This document shows, in pieces, positions 52,836-61,272 of a DNA stretch of 64,000 bases. Made by a program: the position numbers and the translations under genes. The stretch is from NCBI RefSeq assembly GCF_000316515.1, contig NC_019675.1, positions 1,637,964 through 1,701,963 of the forward strand. The letters run 5' to 3'. Source of the DNA: Cyanobium gracile PCC 6307 (lineage in GTDB: Bacteria; Cyanobacteriota; Cyanobacteriia; PCC-6307; Cyanobiaceae). The notes below the pieces were generated by a model that searched no databases, had not been told where the DNA came from, and was given only the letters and a program-made list of their open reading frames with translations. The first letter of the stretch is position 1. The number at the start of each line of letters is the position of its first letter.

Positions 52836-53360
52836 TCAGAACGAATCTTCCGTCTGGCCGGCGAAGCGGCCGGTGTAGCTCTCGATGCCCTGCAGCTTCT
52901 GGAACACGAACTGGCAGATCGCCGTGCCGGGATGCACCGCCAGGGGAGCGGGGCCGAAGTTGCTCATCTCCAGCACCTGCTGGCTGTCGATCCCCGGCCC
53001 CATGAAGGGGGCGCTGATATGCACCATCAGGCCCAGCCGCGCGAAACGGCTGCGGCCCTCCAGCCAGCCGCAGAGGCCGGGGCCGAGGCGCAGCCGCTCC
53101 TGGGTGATCCCGAGCACCGTCTCGCCCGGCATGATCAGGATGTGCCGGCCCTCGGGTACTTCGATCTTCTCGGTGAGCTGCCTGTAGTCGGTGTTCTCGC
53201 CCACCTCGATCACCTCATGCACCTTGCGGAAGACGCGGAAGGTGCGGGCCAGGGTGAGGTCGAGGGAGGCCGGGCCCAGCCGCTCGGGGGCGAAGGGCGT
53301 GACCCCGATCGTGCCCGCTTCAATCGCCTGCAGGATCGCCTCTCTGCCGAGAACGCTCAT
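52836..53360 (-). CDS. dcd: dCTP deaminase
   Basis: Makes dUTP from dCTP for thymidylate synthesis. Length is 174 residues. RLGPASLDLTLA is the trimer-fold start, LEGRSRFARLGLMVH the conserved nucleotide-binding loop, and QQVLEMSNFGP with the catalytic Glu follows. The tail YTGRFAGQTEDSF is characteristic. The upstream in-frame extension is not needed. Its start lies 122 bp from the divergent dehydrogenase. Confidence 0.93.
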   Translation of the reverse strand: MSVLGREAILQAIEAGTIGVTPFAPERLGPASLDLTLARTFRVFRKVHEVIEVGENTDYRQLTEKIEVPEGRHILIMPGETVLGITQERLRLGPGLCGWLEGRSRFARLGLMVHISAPFMGPGIDSQQVLEMSNFGPAPLAVHPGTAICQFVFQKLQGIESYTGRFAGQTEDSF

Positions 53361-53482
53361 GTCTTTCCCTGGGCACAGGCGAGCGTGGATTGTCTCAGGC
53401 GGACGGCCTGCAGGGGCCATGGTGGTGCGGACATGGGCTGGACAGGGCTTCCTAGGCTCGGCAGGGCCGCTCGGGAAATTCC

Positions 53483-54502
53483 ATGACCGCACCGATCCAG
53501 GCCCTCGCCGCCCCCGGCGCCGGGCAACCGCTTGAGCCCTTCAGCTACACCCCAGGCCCCTTGGGCAGCGAGGAGGTGGAGATCGCCGTCGAGAGCTGCG
53601 GCATCTGCCATAGCGATCTCTCCATGCTCGACAACGACTGGGGCATGACCGCCTATCCGTTTGTTCCCGGCCACGAAGTGATCGGGCGGGTGGTCGCCCT
53701 CGGGGAGCACACCAAGCGCCTGAGCATCGGTGACCGGGTGGGTCTCGGCTGGTTCTCTGGCAGTTGCGGTGCCTGCGATCAATGCCTCTCCGGCAACCAG
53801 AACCTCTGCCTCAAAGCCGAGGCCACCATCGTCGGGCGTCACGGCGGCTTCGCCACACGGGTGCGGGCCGCGTGGACCTGGGTGTCTCCCCTGCCGGACG
53901 GGATCGACAGCGAGAAGGCAGGCCCGCTGCTCTGCGGCGGCATCACCGTCTTCAACCCGATCGTGGAGCTCGGCATCCAACCCACCGACAGCGTGGCGGT
54001 GATCGGGATCGGCGGGCTGGGTCACATGGCCCTGAAGTTTCTGAGGGCCTGGGGATGCGACGTCACCGCCTTCACCACCAGCGATTCGAAACGGGAGGAA
54101 GCGCTTCAGCTGGGCGCCCATCGCACCTTGAACTCCCGCAACGCCGAGGAACTGGCCCAGGCGGCGAGCAGCTTCGACTTCATCCTCAACACCACCAACG
54201 CCAACCTCGACTGGAACACCTACATCGCCGCCCTCAAACCCAAGGGCCGGCTGCACACCGTGGGGGCCGTCCCTGAACCGATCGCCCTGGCCGCCTTCCC
54301 GCTGATCCTCGGGCAGAAGAGCCTCTCCGGCTCGCCCCTGGGCAGCCCATCCACCACCGACAAGATGCTGCAGTTCAGCTGCCGCCACGGCATCGCCCCC
54401 ACCACGGAGTTCTTCCCGATGTCGCGGGTCAATGAAGCCCTCGATCACCTGCGCTCCGGCAAAGCCCGCTACCGCATCGTGCTGATCAACGATCTGGGCT
54501 GA
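53483..54502 (+). CDS. zinc-dependent NAD(P)-alcohol dehydrogenase (cinnamyl-type)
   Basis: Medium-chain dehydrogenase of 339 residues. The catalytic zinc site is CGICHSDL with GHEVIGRVVALGEH; the structural zinc loop is CGACDQCLSGNQNLC. The cofactor fold is VAVIGIGGLGHMALKFLRAWG, which fits NADP(H) by family. Similar enzymes reduce aliphatic and aromatic aldehydes (YahK/CAD group). Confidence 0.93.
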   Translation: MTAPIQALAAPGAGQPLEPFSYTPGPLGSEEVEIAVESCGICHSDLSMLDNDWGMTAYPFVPGHEVIGRVVALGEHTKRLSIGDRVGLGWFSGSCGACDQCLSGNQNLCLKAEATIVGRHGGFATRVRAAWTWVSPLPDGIDSEKAGPLLCGGITVFNPIVELGIQPTDSVAVIGIGGLGHMALKFLRAWGCDVTAFTTSDSKREEALQLGAHRTLNSRNAEELAQAASSFDFILNTTNANLDWNTYIAALKPKGRLHTVGAVPEPIALAAFPLILGQKSLSGSPLGSPSTTDKMLQFSCRHGIAPTTEFFPMSRVNEALDHLRSGKARYRIVLINDLG

Positions 54503-54553
54503 AGCGCGCCTGCAGCGGCTTGGTCTGCGCCGTGGTGGCACCCGCATGGGGCC

Positions 54554-55861
54554 TCAGGCGGTCGGCCGGGGTCCCCGGTCCAGGCCGTCGATGGTCTGCT
54601 CCAGCAGGTCGCGGCCGCTGTCGTACACGACCCGCGGCGCCGGCCGACCGGCCTCCGTGGCGCCCAGACGGCGGGCGGCGGCACGGCGGAGCTTCAGCTG
54701 GGGATCGGCGTTGCGGGCCGCCCGGGCCCAGGCCTGGCGGCGACGATTGCGGGCCGCGATGGCACGGTTGCGCCAGAACTGCAGCGGCAGGCGGGCCAGG
54801 GGCAGGAGCAGCAGCAACAGGGCGTAGCCGATGGCGAATCGCGCCAGCCAGGCCACCGGGGGCAGCCAGGCGGGGGAGATCGCCAGCAGCCACGGCGAGA
54901 GCACCAGCAGGGCCCCGACAGCGATTCCATAGGCGATCCTTTGCCCGGCTCCGGCCCGGCTGAAGCGAAAGGCCCGTTCGCGCAGGGGCGGCACCGGCCC
55001 ATCCACGCCGGCGGCGCGGGCGGGCAGGGAGGGGAAGCCATAGATCAGGTCCCCGTCCTCACTCACCTCGGGGCGGCCGTCGAAGCGCAGCAGCACCGGC
55101 AGCATGGCGGCATCGGCGAGGTCGCGGCGGCGGTCGGGATCGGAGGGGCAGTCGGGCAGATCGAGCAGCGGGGCGAGGTCCTCGGCGATCACCACGCCAC
55201 CGCGCTGGCGCAGGAAGGCGGCAATGCGGCGCCAGCGCAGCGGCTCGAGGCGGGCATTGGGATCGCCATCGCCGAACAGGATCGAGAAGACGGCGCTCAG
55301 GAAGCCCAGGGAGGCCGGATCAGCGCCCTCACCGGGCAGGTCCCAGAGCAGGCTCCACAGCTGCTGCGGCGAGACGGAGGCGGAGCCCTGGCGCGCCGGG
55401 GCCCGGAGGCCGGAGGCGAGCAGATCCAGGAGGGAGAGGGGCACCTGGGCGAGCCCCTGCAGCAACGCCAGGCCGGCATCGTCGGCGTCGTCGCTGGTGA
55501 ACAGCCGCACGATCAGCAGCACCGACAGGATGACCACCACCAGGGTGGTGACCAGCACCAGCACCAGCCCGAAACTGAGCCGGATCAGGCGGGCGGCCAG
55601 GCGCAGGGACGCCTGCAGCCGGGCCTGCAGGCGCCGGCGGCCGCTGAGGGCCAACAGCCGCATCCGCAGCGCAGGAGGAAAGACGAACAGCAGGGTGCCG
55701 TCCTCGGCCACCTGCAGGCGACCGGACACGTCGGCCACCAGGGCCAGCAGCCCCGGCTCCACCTCCTGCAGGGACAGGCCGGTGCCTGCGGCCACCTCGC
55801 CGACGCTGCAGCGGCGCCCGCGGTTGCCGATCCAGTCGAGCAGGGCGGCCTCAACCGTCAT
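54554..55861 (-). CDS. hypothetical membrane protein
   Basis: Protein of 435 residues. The N-terminal 60 residues resemble a winged-helix-like domain (VEAALLDWIGNRGRRCSVGEV, then GLSLQEVEPGLLALVADVSG). A hydrophobic pair near 100-125, a loop, a second winged-helix-like part (RRIAAFLRQRGGVVIAEDLAP), then a helix pair near 310-355 follow, and a basic tail. This two-fold layout suggests an internal duplication. It starts 11 bp inside the end of the synthetase gene, so the two are coupled. Function unknown. Confidence 0.68.
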   Translation of the reverse strand: MTVEAALLDWIGNRGRRCSVGEVAAGTGLSLQEVEPGLLALVADVSGRLQVAEDGTLLFVFPPALRMRLLALSGRRRLQARLQASLRLAARLIRLSFGLVLVLVTTLVVVILSVLLIVRLFTSDDADDAGLALLQGLAQVPLSLLDLLASGLRAPARQGSASVSPQQLWSLLWDLPGEGADPASLGFLSAVFSILFGDGDPNARLEPLRWRRIAAFLRQRGGVVIAEDLAPLLDLPDCPSDPDRRRDLADAAMLPVLLRFDGRPEVSEDGDLIYGFPSLPARAAGVDGPVPPLRERAFRFSRAGAGQRIAYGIAVGALLVLSPWLLAISPAWLPPVAWLARFAIGYALLLLLLPLARLPLQFWRNRAIAARNRRRQAWARAARNADPQLKLRRAAARRLGATEAGRPAPRVVYDSGRDLLEQTIDGLDRGPRPTA

Positions 55862-57401
55862 GCAGCCCATCCGTCGCCAGCCGCCGCAGGGCCAGCCGGT
55901 CGGTCTTGCCCACCGGGGTGAGGGGCAGCTCCTCGAGCACGCAGATCTCCTCCGGCGCCTTGTAACCCACCCGGGCCCGGGCAAAGGCGATCAGTTCGGC
56001 TTCGCTGGGGGCAGGCTGGTCGTGGCGGAGGGTCAGGTAAGCGCGCACGTTCTCGCCGTGCACCGGGTCCTGGATGCCGATCACCCCCACCAGATCCACG
56101 GCCGGATGTTCAGAGAGCGCCTCCTCCACCTCCTGGGGGCAGATGTTGGAGCTGTCGTGGACGATGATCTGCTTGCGGCGGCCGCAGAACCAGAAGAAGC
56201 CGTCGGCGTCGACCCGCATCTCATCGCCGCTGTCGAGCCAGCCCTGCTGGATGGTGTCGGCGGTGGCCTGGGGGTTGTCCCAGTAGCCCACCATCATCGA
56301 AGGCGCCTGAATCCAGAGGCGTCCCTGCTCGCCTTGGGCCACCTCGGTGCCATCCTCGTGACGCAGGCTGGCGCTGAACCCCGGGCAGAGCCGGCCGACG
56401 GAGCCGATCCGGTTCGGGCCGGAGGGGGGCGCCAGGGTGGTGTAGCCGATCTCGCTCATGCCGAAGCATTCGTCGATGCCGAAGCCGGCGGCCCGGCGGA
56501 ACTCCTCCTGCAGCTGATGGGGCACCTTGTCGCCGCCGCTGATGCAGAGACGCACCGAGCCCAGATCCGTCGGCAGCAGCCGTGCATCCCGCACCAGCTC
56601 GAACAGGGCGGCGGGCAGCATCAGCAGCACCGAGGGCCGGTGGCGCCGCAGCAGGGTTTCCACGGTGGCTGCATCGATGCGGCTGGCGATCGCGGCGGAG
56701 GCGCCGGCGGCCAGTGCCGCCAGGACGAGGGCCGAAGAGGCGATGTGGGCCAGGGAGCTGCCGGCCAGCACCTCCTCCCCGGCCCGCAGTTCGCTGGCCT
56801 GGATCAGGGAGGTGAGCACGGCGGCGAAGCTGGCCCGACTGTGGGTCACGCCCTTGGGCCGGCCGGTGCTGCCGGAGGTGAAATAAATGAAGGAGGGCTC
56901 ATCGCCGGCCAGCACAGGCCAGGGCGGATCGTCGCCGGCGGTGGGGGCCGCGGCGAGCAGGGGCTCGAAACCGGAAGGATCGTCAATGCGGTGGCAGCCG
57001 CGGGGCAGCTGGCCCGCCACGGCGCTGGCCTGCACATCGGCCAGCCGTTCGCCGTGGAACACCAGGGCCGCGGCGCCGCTCACCGTCAGCGCATGGTCGA
57101 TCTCCGGGGGCACATAGCGGTAGTTGAGGGGGGTGAGCACCAGGCCGCTGCGCAGGCCGGCCAGGTAATGGACGACCAGCTCCACCCGGTTGGGGATCAG
57201 GGAGGCGAGCCGGTCACCCCGCTGCAGGCCCAGCCGCTGGTAGGCCCGGGCCAGCTGCTCCGCCTGCCGGTCGAGCTCGGCCCAGCTGAGGCTGTGGTCC
57301 AGATCCTGCAGCGCCGGTGCCGCCGGATCGCCCCCCAGGCCGGCCTCCAGGAGGCGGGTCAGGTCGACCAGTGGGGCCAGGGGCGGACCGTGGTATGGCA
57401 T
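55851..57401 (-). CDS. AMP-dependent acyl-CoA synthetase/ligase
   Basis: ANL-superfamily enzyme of 516 residues that adenylates a carboxylic acid and transfers it to a thiol. P-loop-like FIYFTSGSTGRPKGVTHS near 166; ECFGMSEIGYTTLAPP; the D-containing QQGWLDSGDEMRVDADGFFWFCGR; C-terminal catalytic Lys in LTPVGKTDRLALRRL. The acid is unknown. It leads the membrane protein gene. Start 57401 gives the family length. Confidence 0.92.
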   Translation of the reverse strand: MPYHGPPLAPLVDLTRLLEAGLGGDPAAPALQDLDHSLSWAELDRQAEQLARAYQRLGLQRGDRLASLIPNRVELVVHYLAGLRSGLVLTPLNYRYVPPEIDHALTVSGAAALVFHGERLADVQASAVAGQLPRGCHRIDDPSGFEPLLAAAPTAGDDPPWPVLAGDEPSFIYFTSGSTGRPKGVTHSRASFAAVLTSLIQASELRAGEEVLAGSSLAHIASSALVLAALAAGASAAIASRIDAATVETLLRRHRPSVLLMLPAALFELVRDARLLPTDLGSVRLCISGGDKVPHQLQEEFRRAAGFGIDECFGMSEIGYTTLAPPSGPNRIGSVGRLCPGFSASLRHEDGTEVAQGEQGRLWIQAPSMMVGYWDNPQATADTIQQGWLDSGDEMRVDADGFFWFCGRRKQIIVHDSSNICPQEVEEALSEHPAVDLVGVIGIQDPVHGENVRAYLTLRHDQPAPSEAELIAFARARVGYKAPEEICVLEELPLTPVGKTDRLALRRLATDGLHDG

Positions 57402-57506
57402 GGAATGCCGTAAGCCCGCCCACTCTGGCAGCGGTTTGGTGTGCGGTCGCCGCCATGGCGGCAGTGTGTCCTGATGGGAGGGGGCTGCATGGGGGCAGAC
57501 CATCAT

Positions 57507-57653
57507 CTAAGGAACGAGCGTGAGGTTCGTGGTGCAGCGTCCGCGAGCATCACGAAACTGCAGATGGGAGCCGCGTTGACGAACCACATCGAAGCCCAGT
57601 CTCCGAAGGATGTCCGCCACCTCGGAAGACTTGAGGACGGGGGTTGAGCCCAC
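57507..57653 (-). CDS. hicA: HicA-like toxin, C-terminally short
   Basis: GTG-start protein of 48 residues. SSEVADILRRLGFDVVRQRG then SHLQF shows the HicA dsRBD-like fold with the catalytic His. It ends at TTNLTLVP, about 12-20 residues before the usual terminus, so the last helix is missing and activity is doubtful. Two bases separate it from the hicB stop. It is the left end of the leftward TA array. Confidence 0.75.
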   Translation of the reverse strand: MGSTPVLKSSEVADILRRLGFDVVRQRGSHLQFRDARGRCTTNLTLVP

Positions 57654-57655
57654 GT

Positions 57656-57895
57656 TCAGGCCGGCACCACGATCTGCTGCAGGCCCACGAAGTCGCTCTC
57701 GAGGGCCGGCTCGCCGTCCTCGAGGAGCATGGCGATCACCTCCTGGAGGTTGGCCTGCAGTTCGTCGAGGGCCTCCCCCTGGCTGTGGGCGCCAGGGAAG
57801 CCAGGGACGTAGCCCACAAGCAGTCCCGTGTCCGCACAGCGCTCGATGACGGCGGAGAACGTGCGCACAGCCTCTGCTTCTTTCAGAGGATTCAT
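57656..57895 (-). CDS. hicB: HicB-like antitoxin
   Basis: Protein of 79 residues with FSAVIERCADTGLLVGYVPG then FPGAHSQGEALDELQANLQEVIAMLLED, the partial RNase H-like HicB fold. No C-terminal DNA-binding domain, so the short HicB type. Here it precedes hicA. R1 repeat copy lies 58 bp upstream. Confidence 0.88.
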   Translation of the reverse strand: MNPLKEAEAVRTFSAVIERCADTGLLVGYVPGFPGAHSQGEALDELQANLQEVIAMLLEDGEPALESDFVGLQQIVVPA

Positions 57896-57953
57896 CGTAG
57901 GCAACCTGCCAGGTCTGGCCGAGGGGGGTGATGGAGGGAATGGCATCGCGACA

Positions 57954-57982
57954 GGGCTTCTCCTCCACAAGTGCCACCCCCC
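57954..57982 (-). repeat. R1 repeat, copy 1 (joined to HNH fragment A)
   Basis: Its GGGCTTCTCCTCCACAAGTG matches the start of the R1 copies at 61273 and 63199. The shared GTGCCACCCCCC then passes without a break into the HNH gene's own GCCACCCCCCTCCGCCACC. This fits a deletion between two short GCCACCCCCC sites that removed the rest of R1 and the HNH ATG. Confidence 0.7.
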
Positions 57983-58091
57983 TCCGCCACCTTCGAGCGC
58001 CTGCGCGCCTACATCACCAAACGCAGGGGCATGAGCCCCATCGACCAACCGCTGATGCCCGTGGAGTCGCTGGGCCGGCGCAGCCACGCCC
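57971..58091 (+). pseudogene. HNH-HIT gene fragment A (first ~41 codons)
   Basis: Frame GTG-PPPSATFERLRAYIT, then MSPIDQPLMPVESLGRRSHA, matches the N-terminus of the HNH-HIT copies at 59806 and 63253. Homology stops at 58091, and the next three bases are the complement of the TGA that ends the leftward reading SIEDLAGSFEF. So only the 5' end remains. Confidence 0.8.
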
Positions 58092-58140
58092 TCAAAACTC
58101 AAAGCTGCCGGCCAGGTCTTCGATCGAGCGTCGACCGGCG
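58092..58140 (-). pseudogene. C-terminal remnant of an antitoxin-like gene
   Basis: Leftward reading PWHAGRRSIEDLAGSFEF ends in TGA at 58092. The ending looks like the tail of a small antitoxin or toxin gene, but no upstream part exists since mazF begins its stop at 58150. It is kept because its stop codon marks the exact end of HNH homology. The family is a guess. Confidence 0.3.
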
Positions 58141-58149
58141 TGCCATGGC

Positions 58150-58533
58150 TCAGACGACAAACCCAAGGATCTGTCCCACAATCGCCACCGCCTCCTCCAG
58201 GTGGGAGTCGCTCAGTCGCCCGATCGGATGCGGGCGAGCGCCCCTGGCGCGCCAGTCGAAGGATTTGAGCTGCTGGCAGAGCACATAACTGTGGGAACCC
58301 GGCCGATCGGGGATGGGGCCCAGGTCCACAGCAAGGGTGTAGCCACGGTTGTAAGGAGCTGTGGTCATCGCGCAGCCCACCACCAGGCCCACGGTGGAAT
58401 GGAAGGAAGCGGTGGAGAGCACCGCAAAGGGATGGTGATCCTTCATCTCGCGGCCGGCCTGGGGGTTGTGGTCGATCCAGATCACATCGCCGCGATCGGG
58501 AACCCAACCATGGACGGCACGGCGGGGACTCAC
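58150..58533 (-). CDS. mazF: MazF/PemK-type ribonuclease toxin
   Basis: Endoribonuclease of 127 residues. PDRGDVIWIDHNPQAGREMK and DHHPFAVLSTASFHSTVGLV are the MazF beta-barrel loops, and CQQLKSFDWRARGARPHPIG the conserved central strand. GTG start shares bases with the mazE-like TGA. Cleaves mRNA at short motifs by family. Confidence 0.92.
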   Translation of the reverse strand: MSPRRAVHGWVPDRGDVIWIDHNPQAGREMKDHHPFAVLSTASFHSTVGLVVGCAMTTAPYNRGYTLAVDLGPIPDRPGSHSYVLCQQLKSFDWRARGARPHPIGRLSDSHLEEAVAIVGQILGFVV

Positions 58534-58790
58534 TCGACGACCTCAGCCCCCACCGGACGGAAGGCCATGGCCTCCGTGGGTTCGCCAGCCATGGGCTCGT
58601 ACGCCGCCAGACGTTCGGCCAGAGACAGACGATGCTGCACCGGCCGGATCATCACGCCTCCCTCCACAACGGAGAGTTCCACGGCCTGATCCACCTGAAG
58701 CTGAGCCTCACGGGCGATGGAAGCGGGCAACCGGATGCCGAGGCTGTTGCCCCAGCGGCGCAGGGCCTGGCGGGAAGGGGTGGCAGCCAT
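58530..58790 (-). CDS. mazE: MazE-type (AbrB-fold) antitoxin
   Basis: Protein of 86 residues. RQALRRWGNSLGIRLPASIA is the MazE/AbrB DNA-binding start, VQHRLSLAERLAAYEPMAGE the toxin-binding tail. Its stop overlaps mazF. R2 copy 1 begins 58 bp upstream. Confidence 0.93.
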   Translation of the reverse strand: MAATPSRQALRRWGNSLGIRLPASIAREAQLQVDQAVELSVVEGGVMIRPVQHRLSLAERLAAYEPMAGEPTEAMAFRPVGAEVVE

Positions 58791-58848
58791 GAAAATGAGG
58801 TGTATAGACAGAAGTGTAGACGCCTCAAGCGGTTGGGGCGGCACAGCA

Positions 58849-58903
58849 AGAAGGGATCCCAGCAGGGGCTCCCGCCTGATGGGCCGCCCAAGGCCCAAAG
58901 CCC
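58849..58903. repeat. R2 repeat, copy 1 (partial)
   Basis: AGAAGGGATCCCAGCAGGGG, then GGGCCGCCCAA, matches the start of R2 at 62077, but the latter half differs. It lies between the mazE 5' side and the hepT stop at 58910, seven bases away, with no HNH sequence in between. Confidence 0.65.
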
Positions 58904-58909
58904 ACCAAA

Positions 58910-59272
58910 TCATTGGCTCTGCCGCAAAGCCCGAACAGCCGCGATCCGTTGAGGCAGGGATTGCTCACAGATCAGCAACACCTGTTCACTGTCGAGATCG
59001 AAGTACTGATGGGCGATCACATCGCGAAATCCCATGGCTCCCTTCCAATCCACCGAAGGGAATTCAGCCTGCAGAAGCCCAGGCCACTGGCGTTCGAAAC
59101 GTTTGAGAGCCTCTCCGATCGCCAGGAACTGCATGCAGATCACGTCAAGCAGATCTCGTCCCAGTTCCGAATCGACTTGTGAGGGATCCTGCAAGAGAGG
59201 CTGACTCTTGCTACTGTCACGTTCAAGGGCAGCCAGAAGGTCATCCAGCAACGGGCTGGAGCCATCCGTCAT
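58910..59272 (-). CDS. HepT-like toxin (copy 1)
   Basis: Protein of 120 residues in the HepT/DUF86 group. The RX4HXY motif appears as RDVIAHQYFDLD, the RNase site. LGRDLLDVICMQFLAIGEAL is the family helix. It overlaps the nucleotidyltransferase gene by 4 bp. HepT is AMPylated and silenced by its MNT partner. Confidence 0.93.
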   Translation of the reverse strand: MTDGSSPLLDDLLAALERDSSKSQPLLQDPSQVDSELGRDLLDVICMQFLAIGEALKRFERQWPGLLQAEFPSVDWKGAMGFRDVIAHQYFDLDSEQVLLICEQSLPQRIAAVRALRQSQ

Positions 59273-59574
59273 GGCTGCAGGCCTTCGGCGAGGATGCGCT
59301 GCTTGAGGGAGGGGTTCATGCGCTCGCGCAAGAGAACCACATCCACAGAGGTGCTCAGCAACGTTTCCAGCTCCTGCTTGAGGTGCACCAGGGCATAGGG
59401 GGTGAGCGGATCCAGCCGCACCCACACGTCGACATCGCTGTCGGGACGGGCGTCGCCGCGGGCCACCGAGCCAAAGACGCCGATATCCACGACGTGGAAG
59501 CGCTTTTGCCAGTCGCCACGATGGAGCCGCAGGGTGCTGAGCACCTGTTCGGTCCGTGGGCTGGAGCTGGCCAT
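59269..59574 (-). CDS. MNT-type nucleotidyltransferase antitoxin (copy 1)
   Basis: Minimal nucleotidyltransferase of 101 residues: IGVFGSVARGDARPDSDVDVWV has GSX10DXD, the active site. VDVVLLRERMNPSLKQRIL closes the fold. Pairs with HepT downstream. Confidence 0.93.
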   Translation of the reverse strand: MASSSPRTEQVLSTLRLHRGDWQKRFHVVDIGVFGSVARGDARPDSDVDVWVRLDPLTPYALVHLKQELETLLSTSVDVVLLRERMNPSLKQRILAEGLQP

Positions 59575-59730
59575 CGGGGTTCCGATCTGGATGCCATTCT
59601 GCCGGGAGGGTGTCCGGGCTGCACCGCGGCCCTGGGTTGCTGCGAGCGTGGGTCGGGGGCTGGGGCGGCACACCACCCCCCGGAGCCGGGTGGGCTGCAG
59701 CCGCAGCACGCTCACGCCAGAGGCGATCCC

Positions 59731-59797
59731 AGAAGGAGCGATGGCCTGACGGGCCGCCCAAAACCAAACCTGGCCCGGTCGCCAGGCAGCCGCCAGC
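59731..59797. repeat. R2 repeat, copy 2
   Basis: Contains the 30-bp core from 59751 to 59780 that is identical to 62109-62138, starting GGGCCGCCCAAAACC. An inverted repeat CGGGCC/GGCCCG (59750-59755, 59772-59777) lies in the core. The copy ends nine bases before the ATG of HNH fragment B, so R2 appears to be the natural upstream flank of an HNH-HIT gene. Confidence 0.8.
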
Positions 59798-59805
59798 ATC
59801 GCTCC

Positions 59806-60148
59806 ATGCCCCCGCCCCCCTCCGCCACCTACCAACGCCTGCGCGCCTACATCGCCGAACGCATGCGCATGAGCCCCATCGACCAACCGCTCATGCTCCT
59901 AAGGCTGCTCAGCCGCCGCAGCCCGGCCCCAGCGCATGACGCGGCCCTGCGGATCCTGGGCAGCCCATGGTGGGCAAGGTGCTCACCGGCAACGGCATCA
60001 CCGCCTACGGCAACGGCGCCTACAGCCTGATCGGCGGCGGCGAGCTGAGCGACGCCGAGCGCGACGCGCTGCAGCAGCTGTGCCGCCAGCGCCTCGATGC
60101 CTTCCGCGCGCAGCGCGGCAAGGAGGAGTTTGCGCACCTCAGCAGCCA
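59806..60148 (+). pseudogene. HNH-HIT gene fragment B (5' half, internal deletion)
   Basis: Starts MPPPPSATYQRLRAYIAERM, then RMSPIDQPLM. Compared with fragment D, 45 bases between CCTGGGC and ATGGTGGGC are replaced by five, shifting the frame; the reading then resumes as MVGKVLTGNGITAYGNGAYS and DALQQLCRQRLDAF. Homology ends at 60148, one base before the complement of the hepT2 stop. The HNH core and HIT domain are missing. Confidence 0.85.
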
Positions 60149-60505
60149 TCAAAGCTCAGCCTCAATCACTTGGACCAACTGGTCAGCCAGGGCTGGAATG
60201 CTCTCGGAAACAATCTGCCAGATGGTGTCTTCTTCCAGGCCGAAGTAGGCATGCGCCAGAACATCGCGGAGGCCAGCAATGCGTCGCCAAGGCACCTGGG
60301 GGTGCCGCTCACGGACCCCCGGCGGGATCTGCTTCGCCGCTTCACCAAGAACCTCCAGGTTGCGGAGTACGGCGTCAACCAACATCTCGTCAGCAAGAAA
60401 GTGCTGCCGGGTGAGTCCCTGGCTGTATCGGAGCACTTTGGAGAAGCACAGCTGCATGTCCTGGAGGAACAGCGACCAATTACGGGCAGTCCCCCCTTCA
60501 GGCAA
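60149..60505 (-). CDS. HepT-like toxin (copy 2)
   Basis: Protein of 118 residues, unlike copy 1 in detail. WSLFLQDMQLCFSKVLRYSQ is the usual start and RDVLAHAYFGLEED the RX4HXY site. A TTG at 60505 overlaps the MNT stop by 8 bp and is the best start; an ATG at 60556 would overlap far more. Confidence 0.9.
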   Translation of the reverse strand: MPEGGTARNWSLFLQDMQLCFSKVLRYSQGLTRQHFLADEMLVDAVLRNLEVLGEAAKQIPPGVRERHPQVPWRRIAGLRDVLAHAYFGLEEDTIWQIVSESIPALADQLVQVIEAEL

Positions 60506-60806
60506 GAGGAATGGCCTCCTGCTCGATCCGCTGCCGAAGTTCAGGGCGAAGACCACGGCGCGTCACCAGGTCCACCCGGGCGCTGAGCAGGTCTTCCAGC
60601 GCCAGCTTGAGGTCCATGTACTGCTCAAAACTGGGGCTGGAGGGGACATCCACCAGGAGGTCCACGTCGCTCTGCAGCCCTGCCGCCCCGTGGATCACAG
60701 AGCCGAAAACGCGAAGATCCTGGCCACCGTGGGCGGCTGTGAGCGCGAGCAGCTCAGGGCCCATCTGCCTGAGCCGCTGAAGCGTGGGTGGCTGTCTGGG
60801 ATCCAT
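60498..60806 (-). CDS. MNT-type nucleotidyltransferase antitoxin (copy 2)
   Basis: Protein of 102 residues: DLRVFGSVIHGAAGLQSDVD followed by LLV keeps GSX10DXD. FEQYMDLKLALEDLLSARVDLV is the family helix and strand. Different sequence from copy 1, so this is an independent pair, not a recent duplicate. Confidence 0.9.
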   Translation of the reverse strand: MDPRQPPTLQRLRQMGPELLALTAAHGGQDLRVFGSVIHGAAGLQSDVDLLVDVPSSPSFEQYMDLKLALEDLLSARVDLVTRRGLRPELRQRIEQEAIPLA

Positions 60807-60908
60807 GGCTCCCATTCTGCTGTCCGCCACTGGCTCCCACCCCTTCCGCGCCCAGCAGCGGTGCGTTCAGGTGCGCTGCTGCCAGCGGCGGAGATCCTGG
60901 CGGCCGTA

Positions 60909-60968
60909 TCAGCGCTGGGTCGCCAGTAGATCCTCGACCGCCTCCGGCAGGAAGCGAACCGGGCGCAT
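60909..60968 (-). pseudogene. truncated RelE/ParE-type toxin
   Basis: ATG frame MRPVRFLPEAVEDLLATQR ends at TGA after 19 residues. If TGA were TGG the frame would continue WYGRQDLRRWQQRT, the typical RelE/ParE helix (A..DL....WY). It is a broken toxin. Its ATG is two bases after the antitoxin stop. Confidence 0.7.
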
Positions 60969-60970
60969 GG

Positions 60971-61180
60971 TCAGCCGAGGCCGAGCTGGCTCCGCACCTC
61001 ATCCCAGGGCACAGCCGCTTCGGGGTTGTCGCGATGGGTCGCCCAGCGCCGGTCGAGCTCGGCGCGGAGGGGAGGGTCGACCGGCAGCGCCCCATCTCGG
61101 GACTGGTCATCGAGGCTGTCCCATAGGGCGATCGCCAGGGCCAGCCGCTCGTTCTGGGGCAGTTGCAGCAGGTCAGACAT
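60971..61180 (-). CDS. antitoxin, addiction module component family
   Basis: Protein of 69 residues with LLQLPQNERLALAIALWDSL and LRAELDRRWATHRDNPEAAVPWDEV, matching the putative addiction-module component family (antitoxin of ParE-like toxins). ATG 61189 is also possible. The partner toxin is truncated, so this antitoxin is orphaned. Confidence 0.9.
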   Translation of the reverse strand: MSDLLQLPQNERLALAIALWDSLDDQSRDGALPVDPPLRAELDRRWATHRDNPEAAVPWDEVRSQLGLG

Positions 61181-61272
61181 GGGCGTCATTGCCACTCCCA
61201 CCGGCAAGAAGTCCATCGTAAGCGCGGTCGAAGCCGGGCAAAGGGACTGGAGAGATGGATGCCATGGCACGT

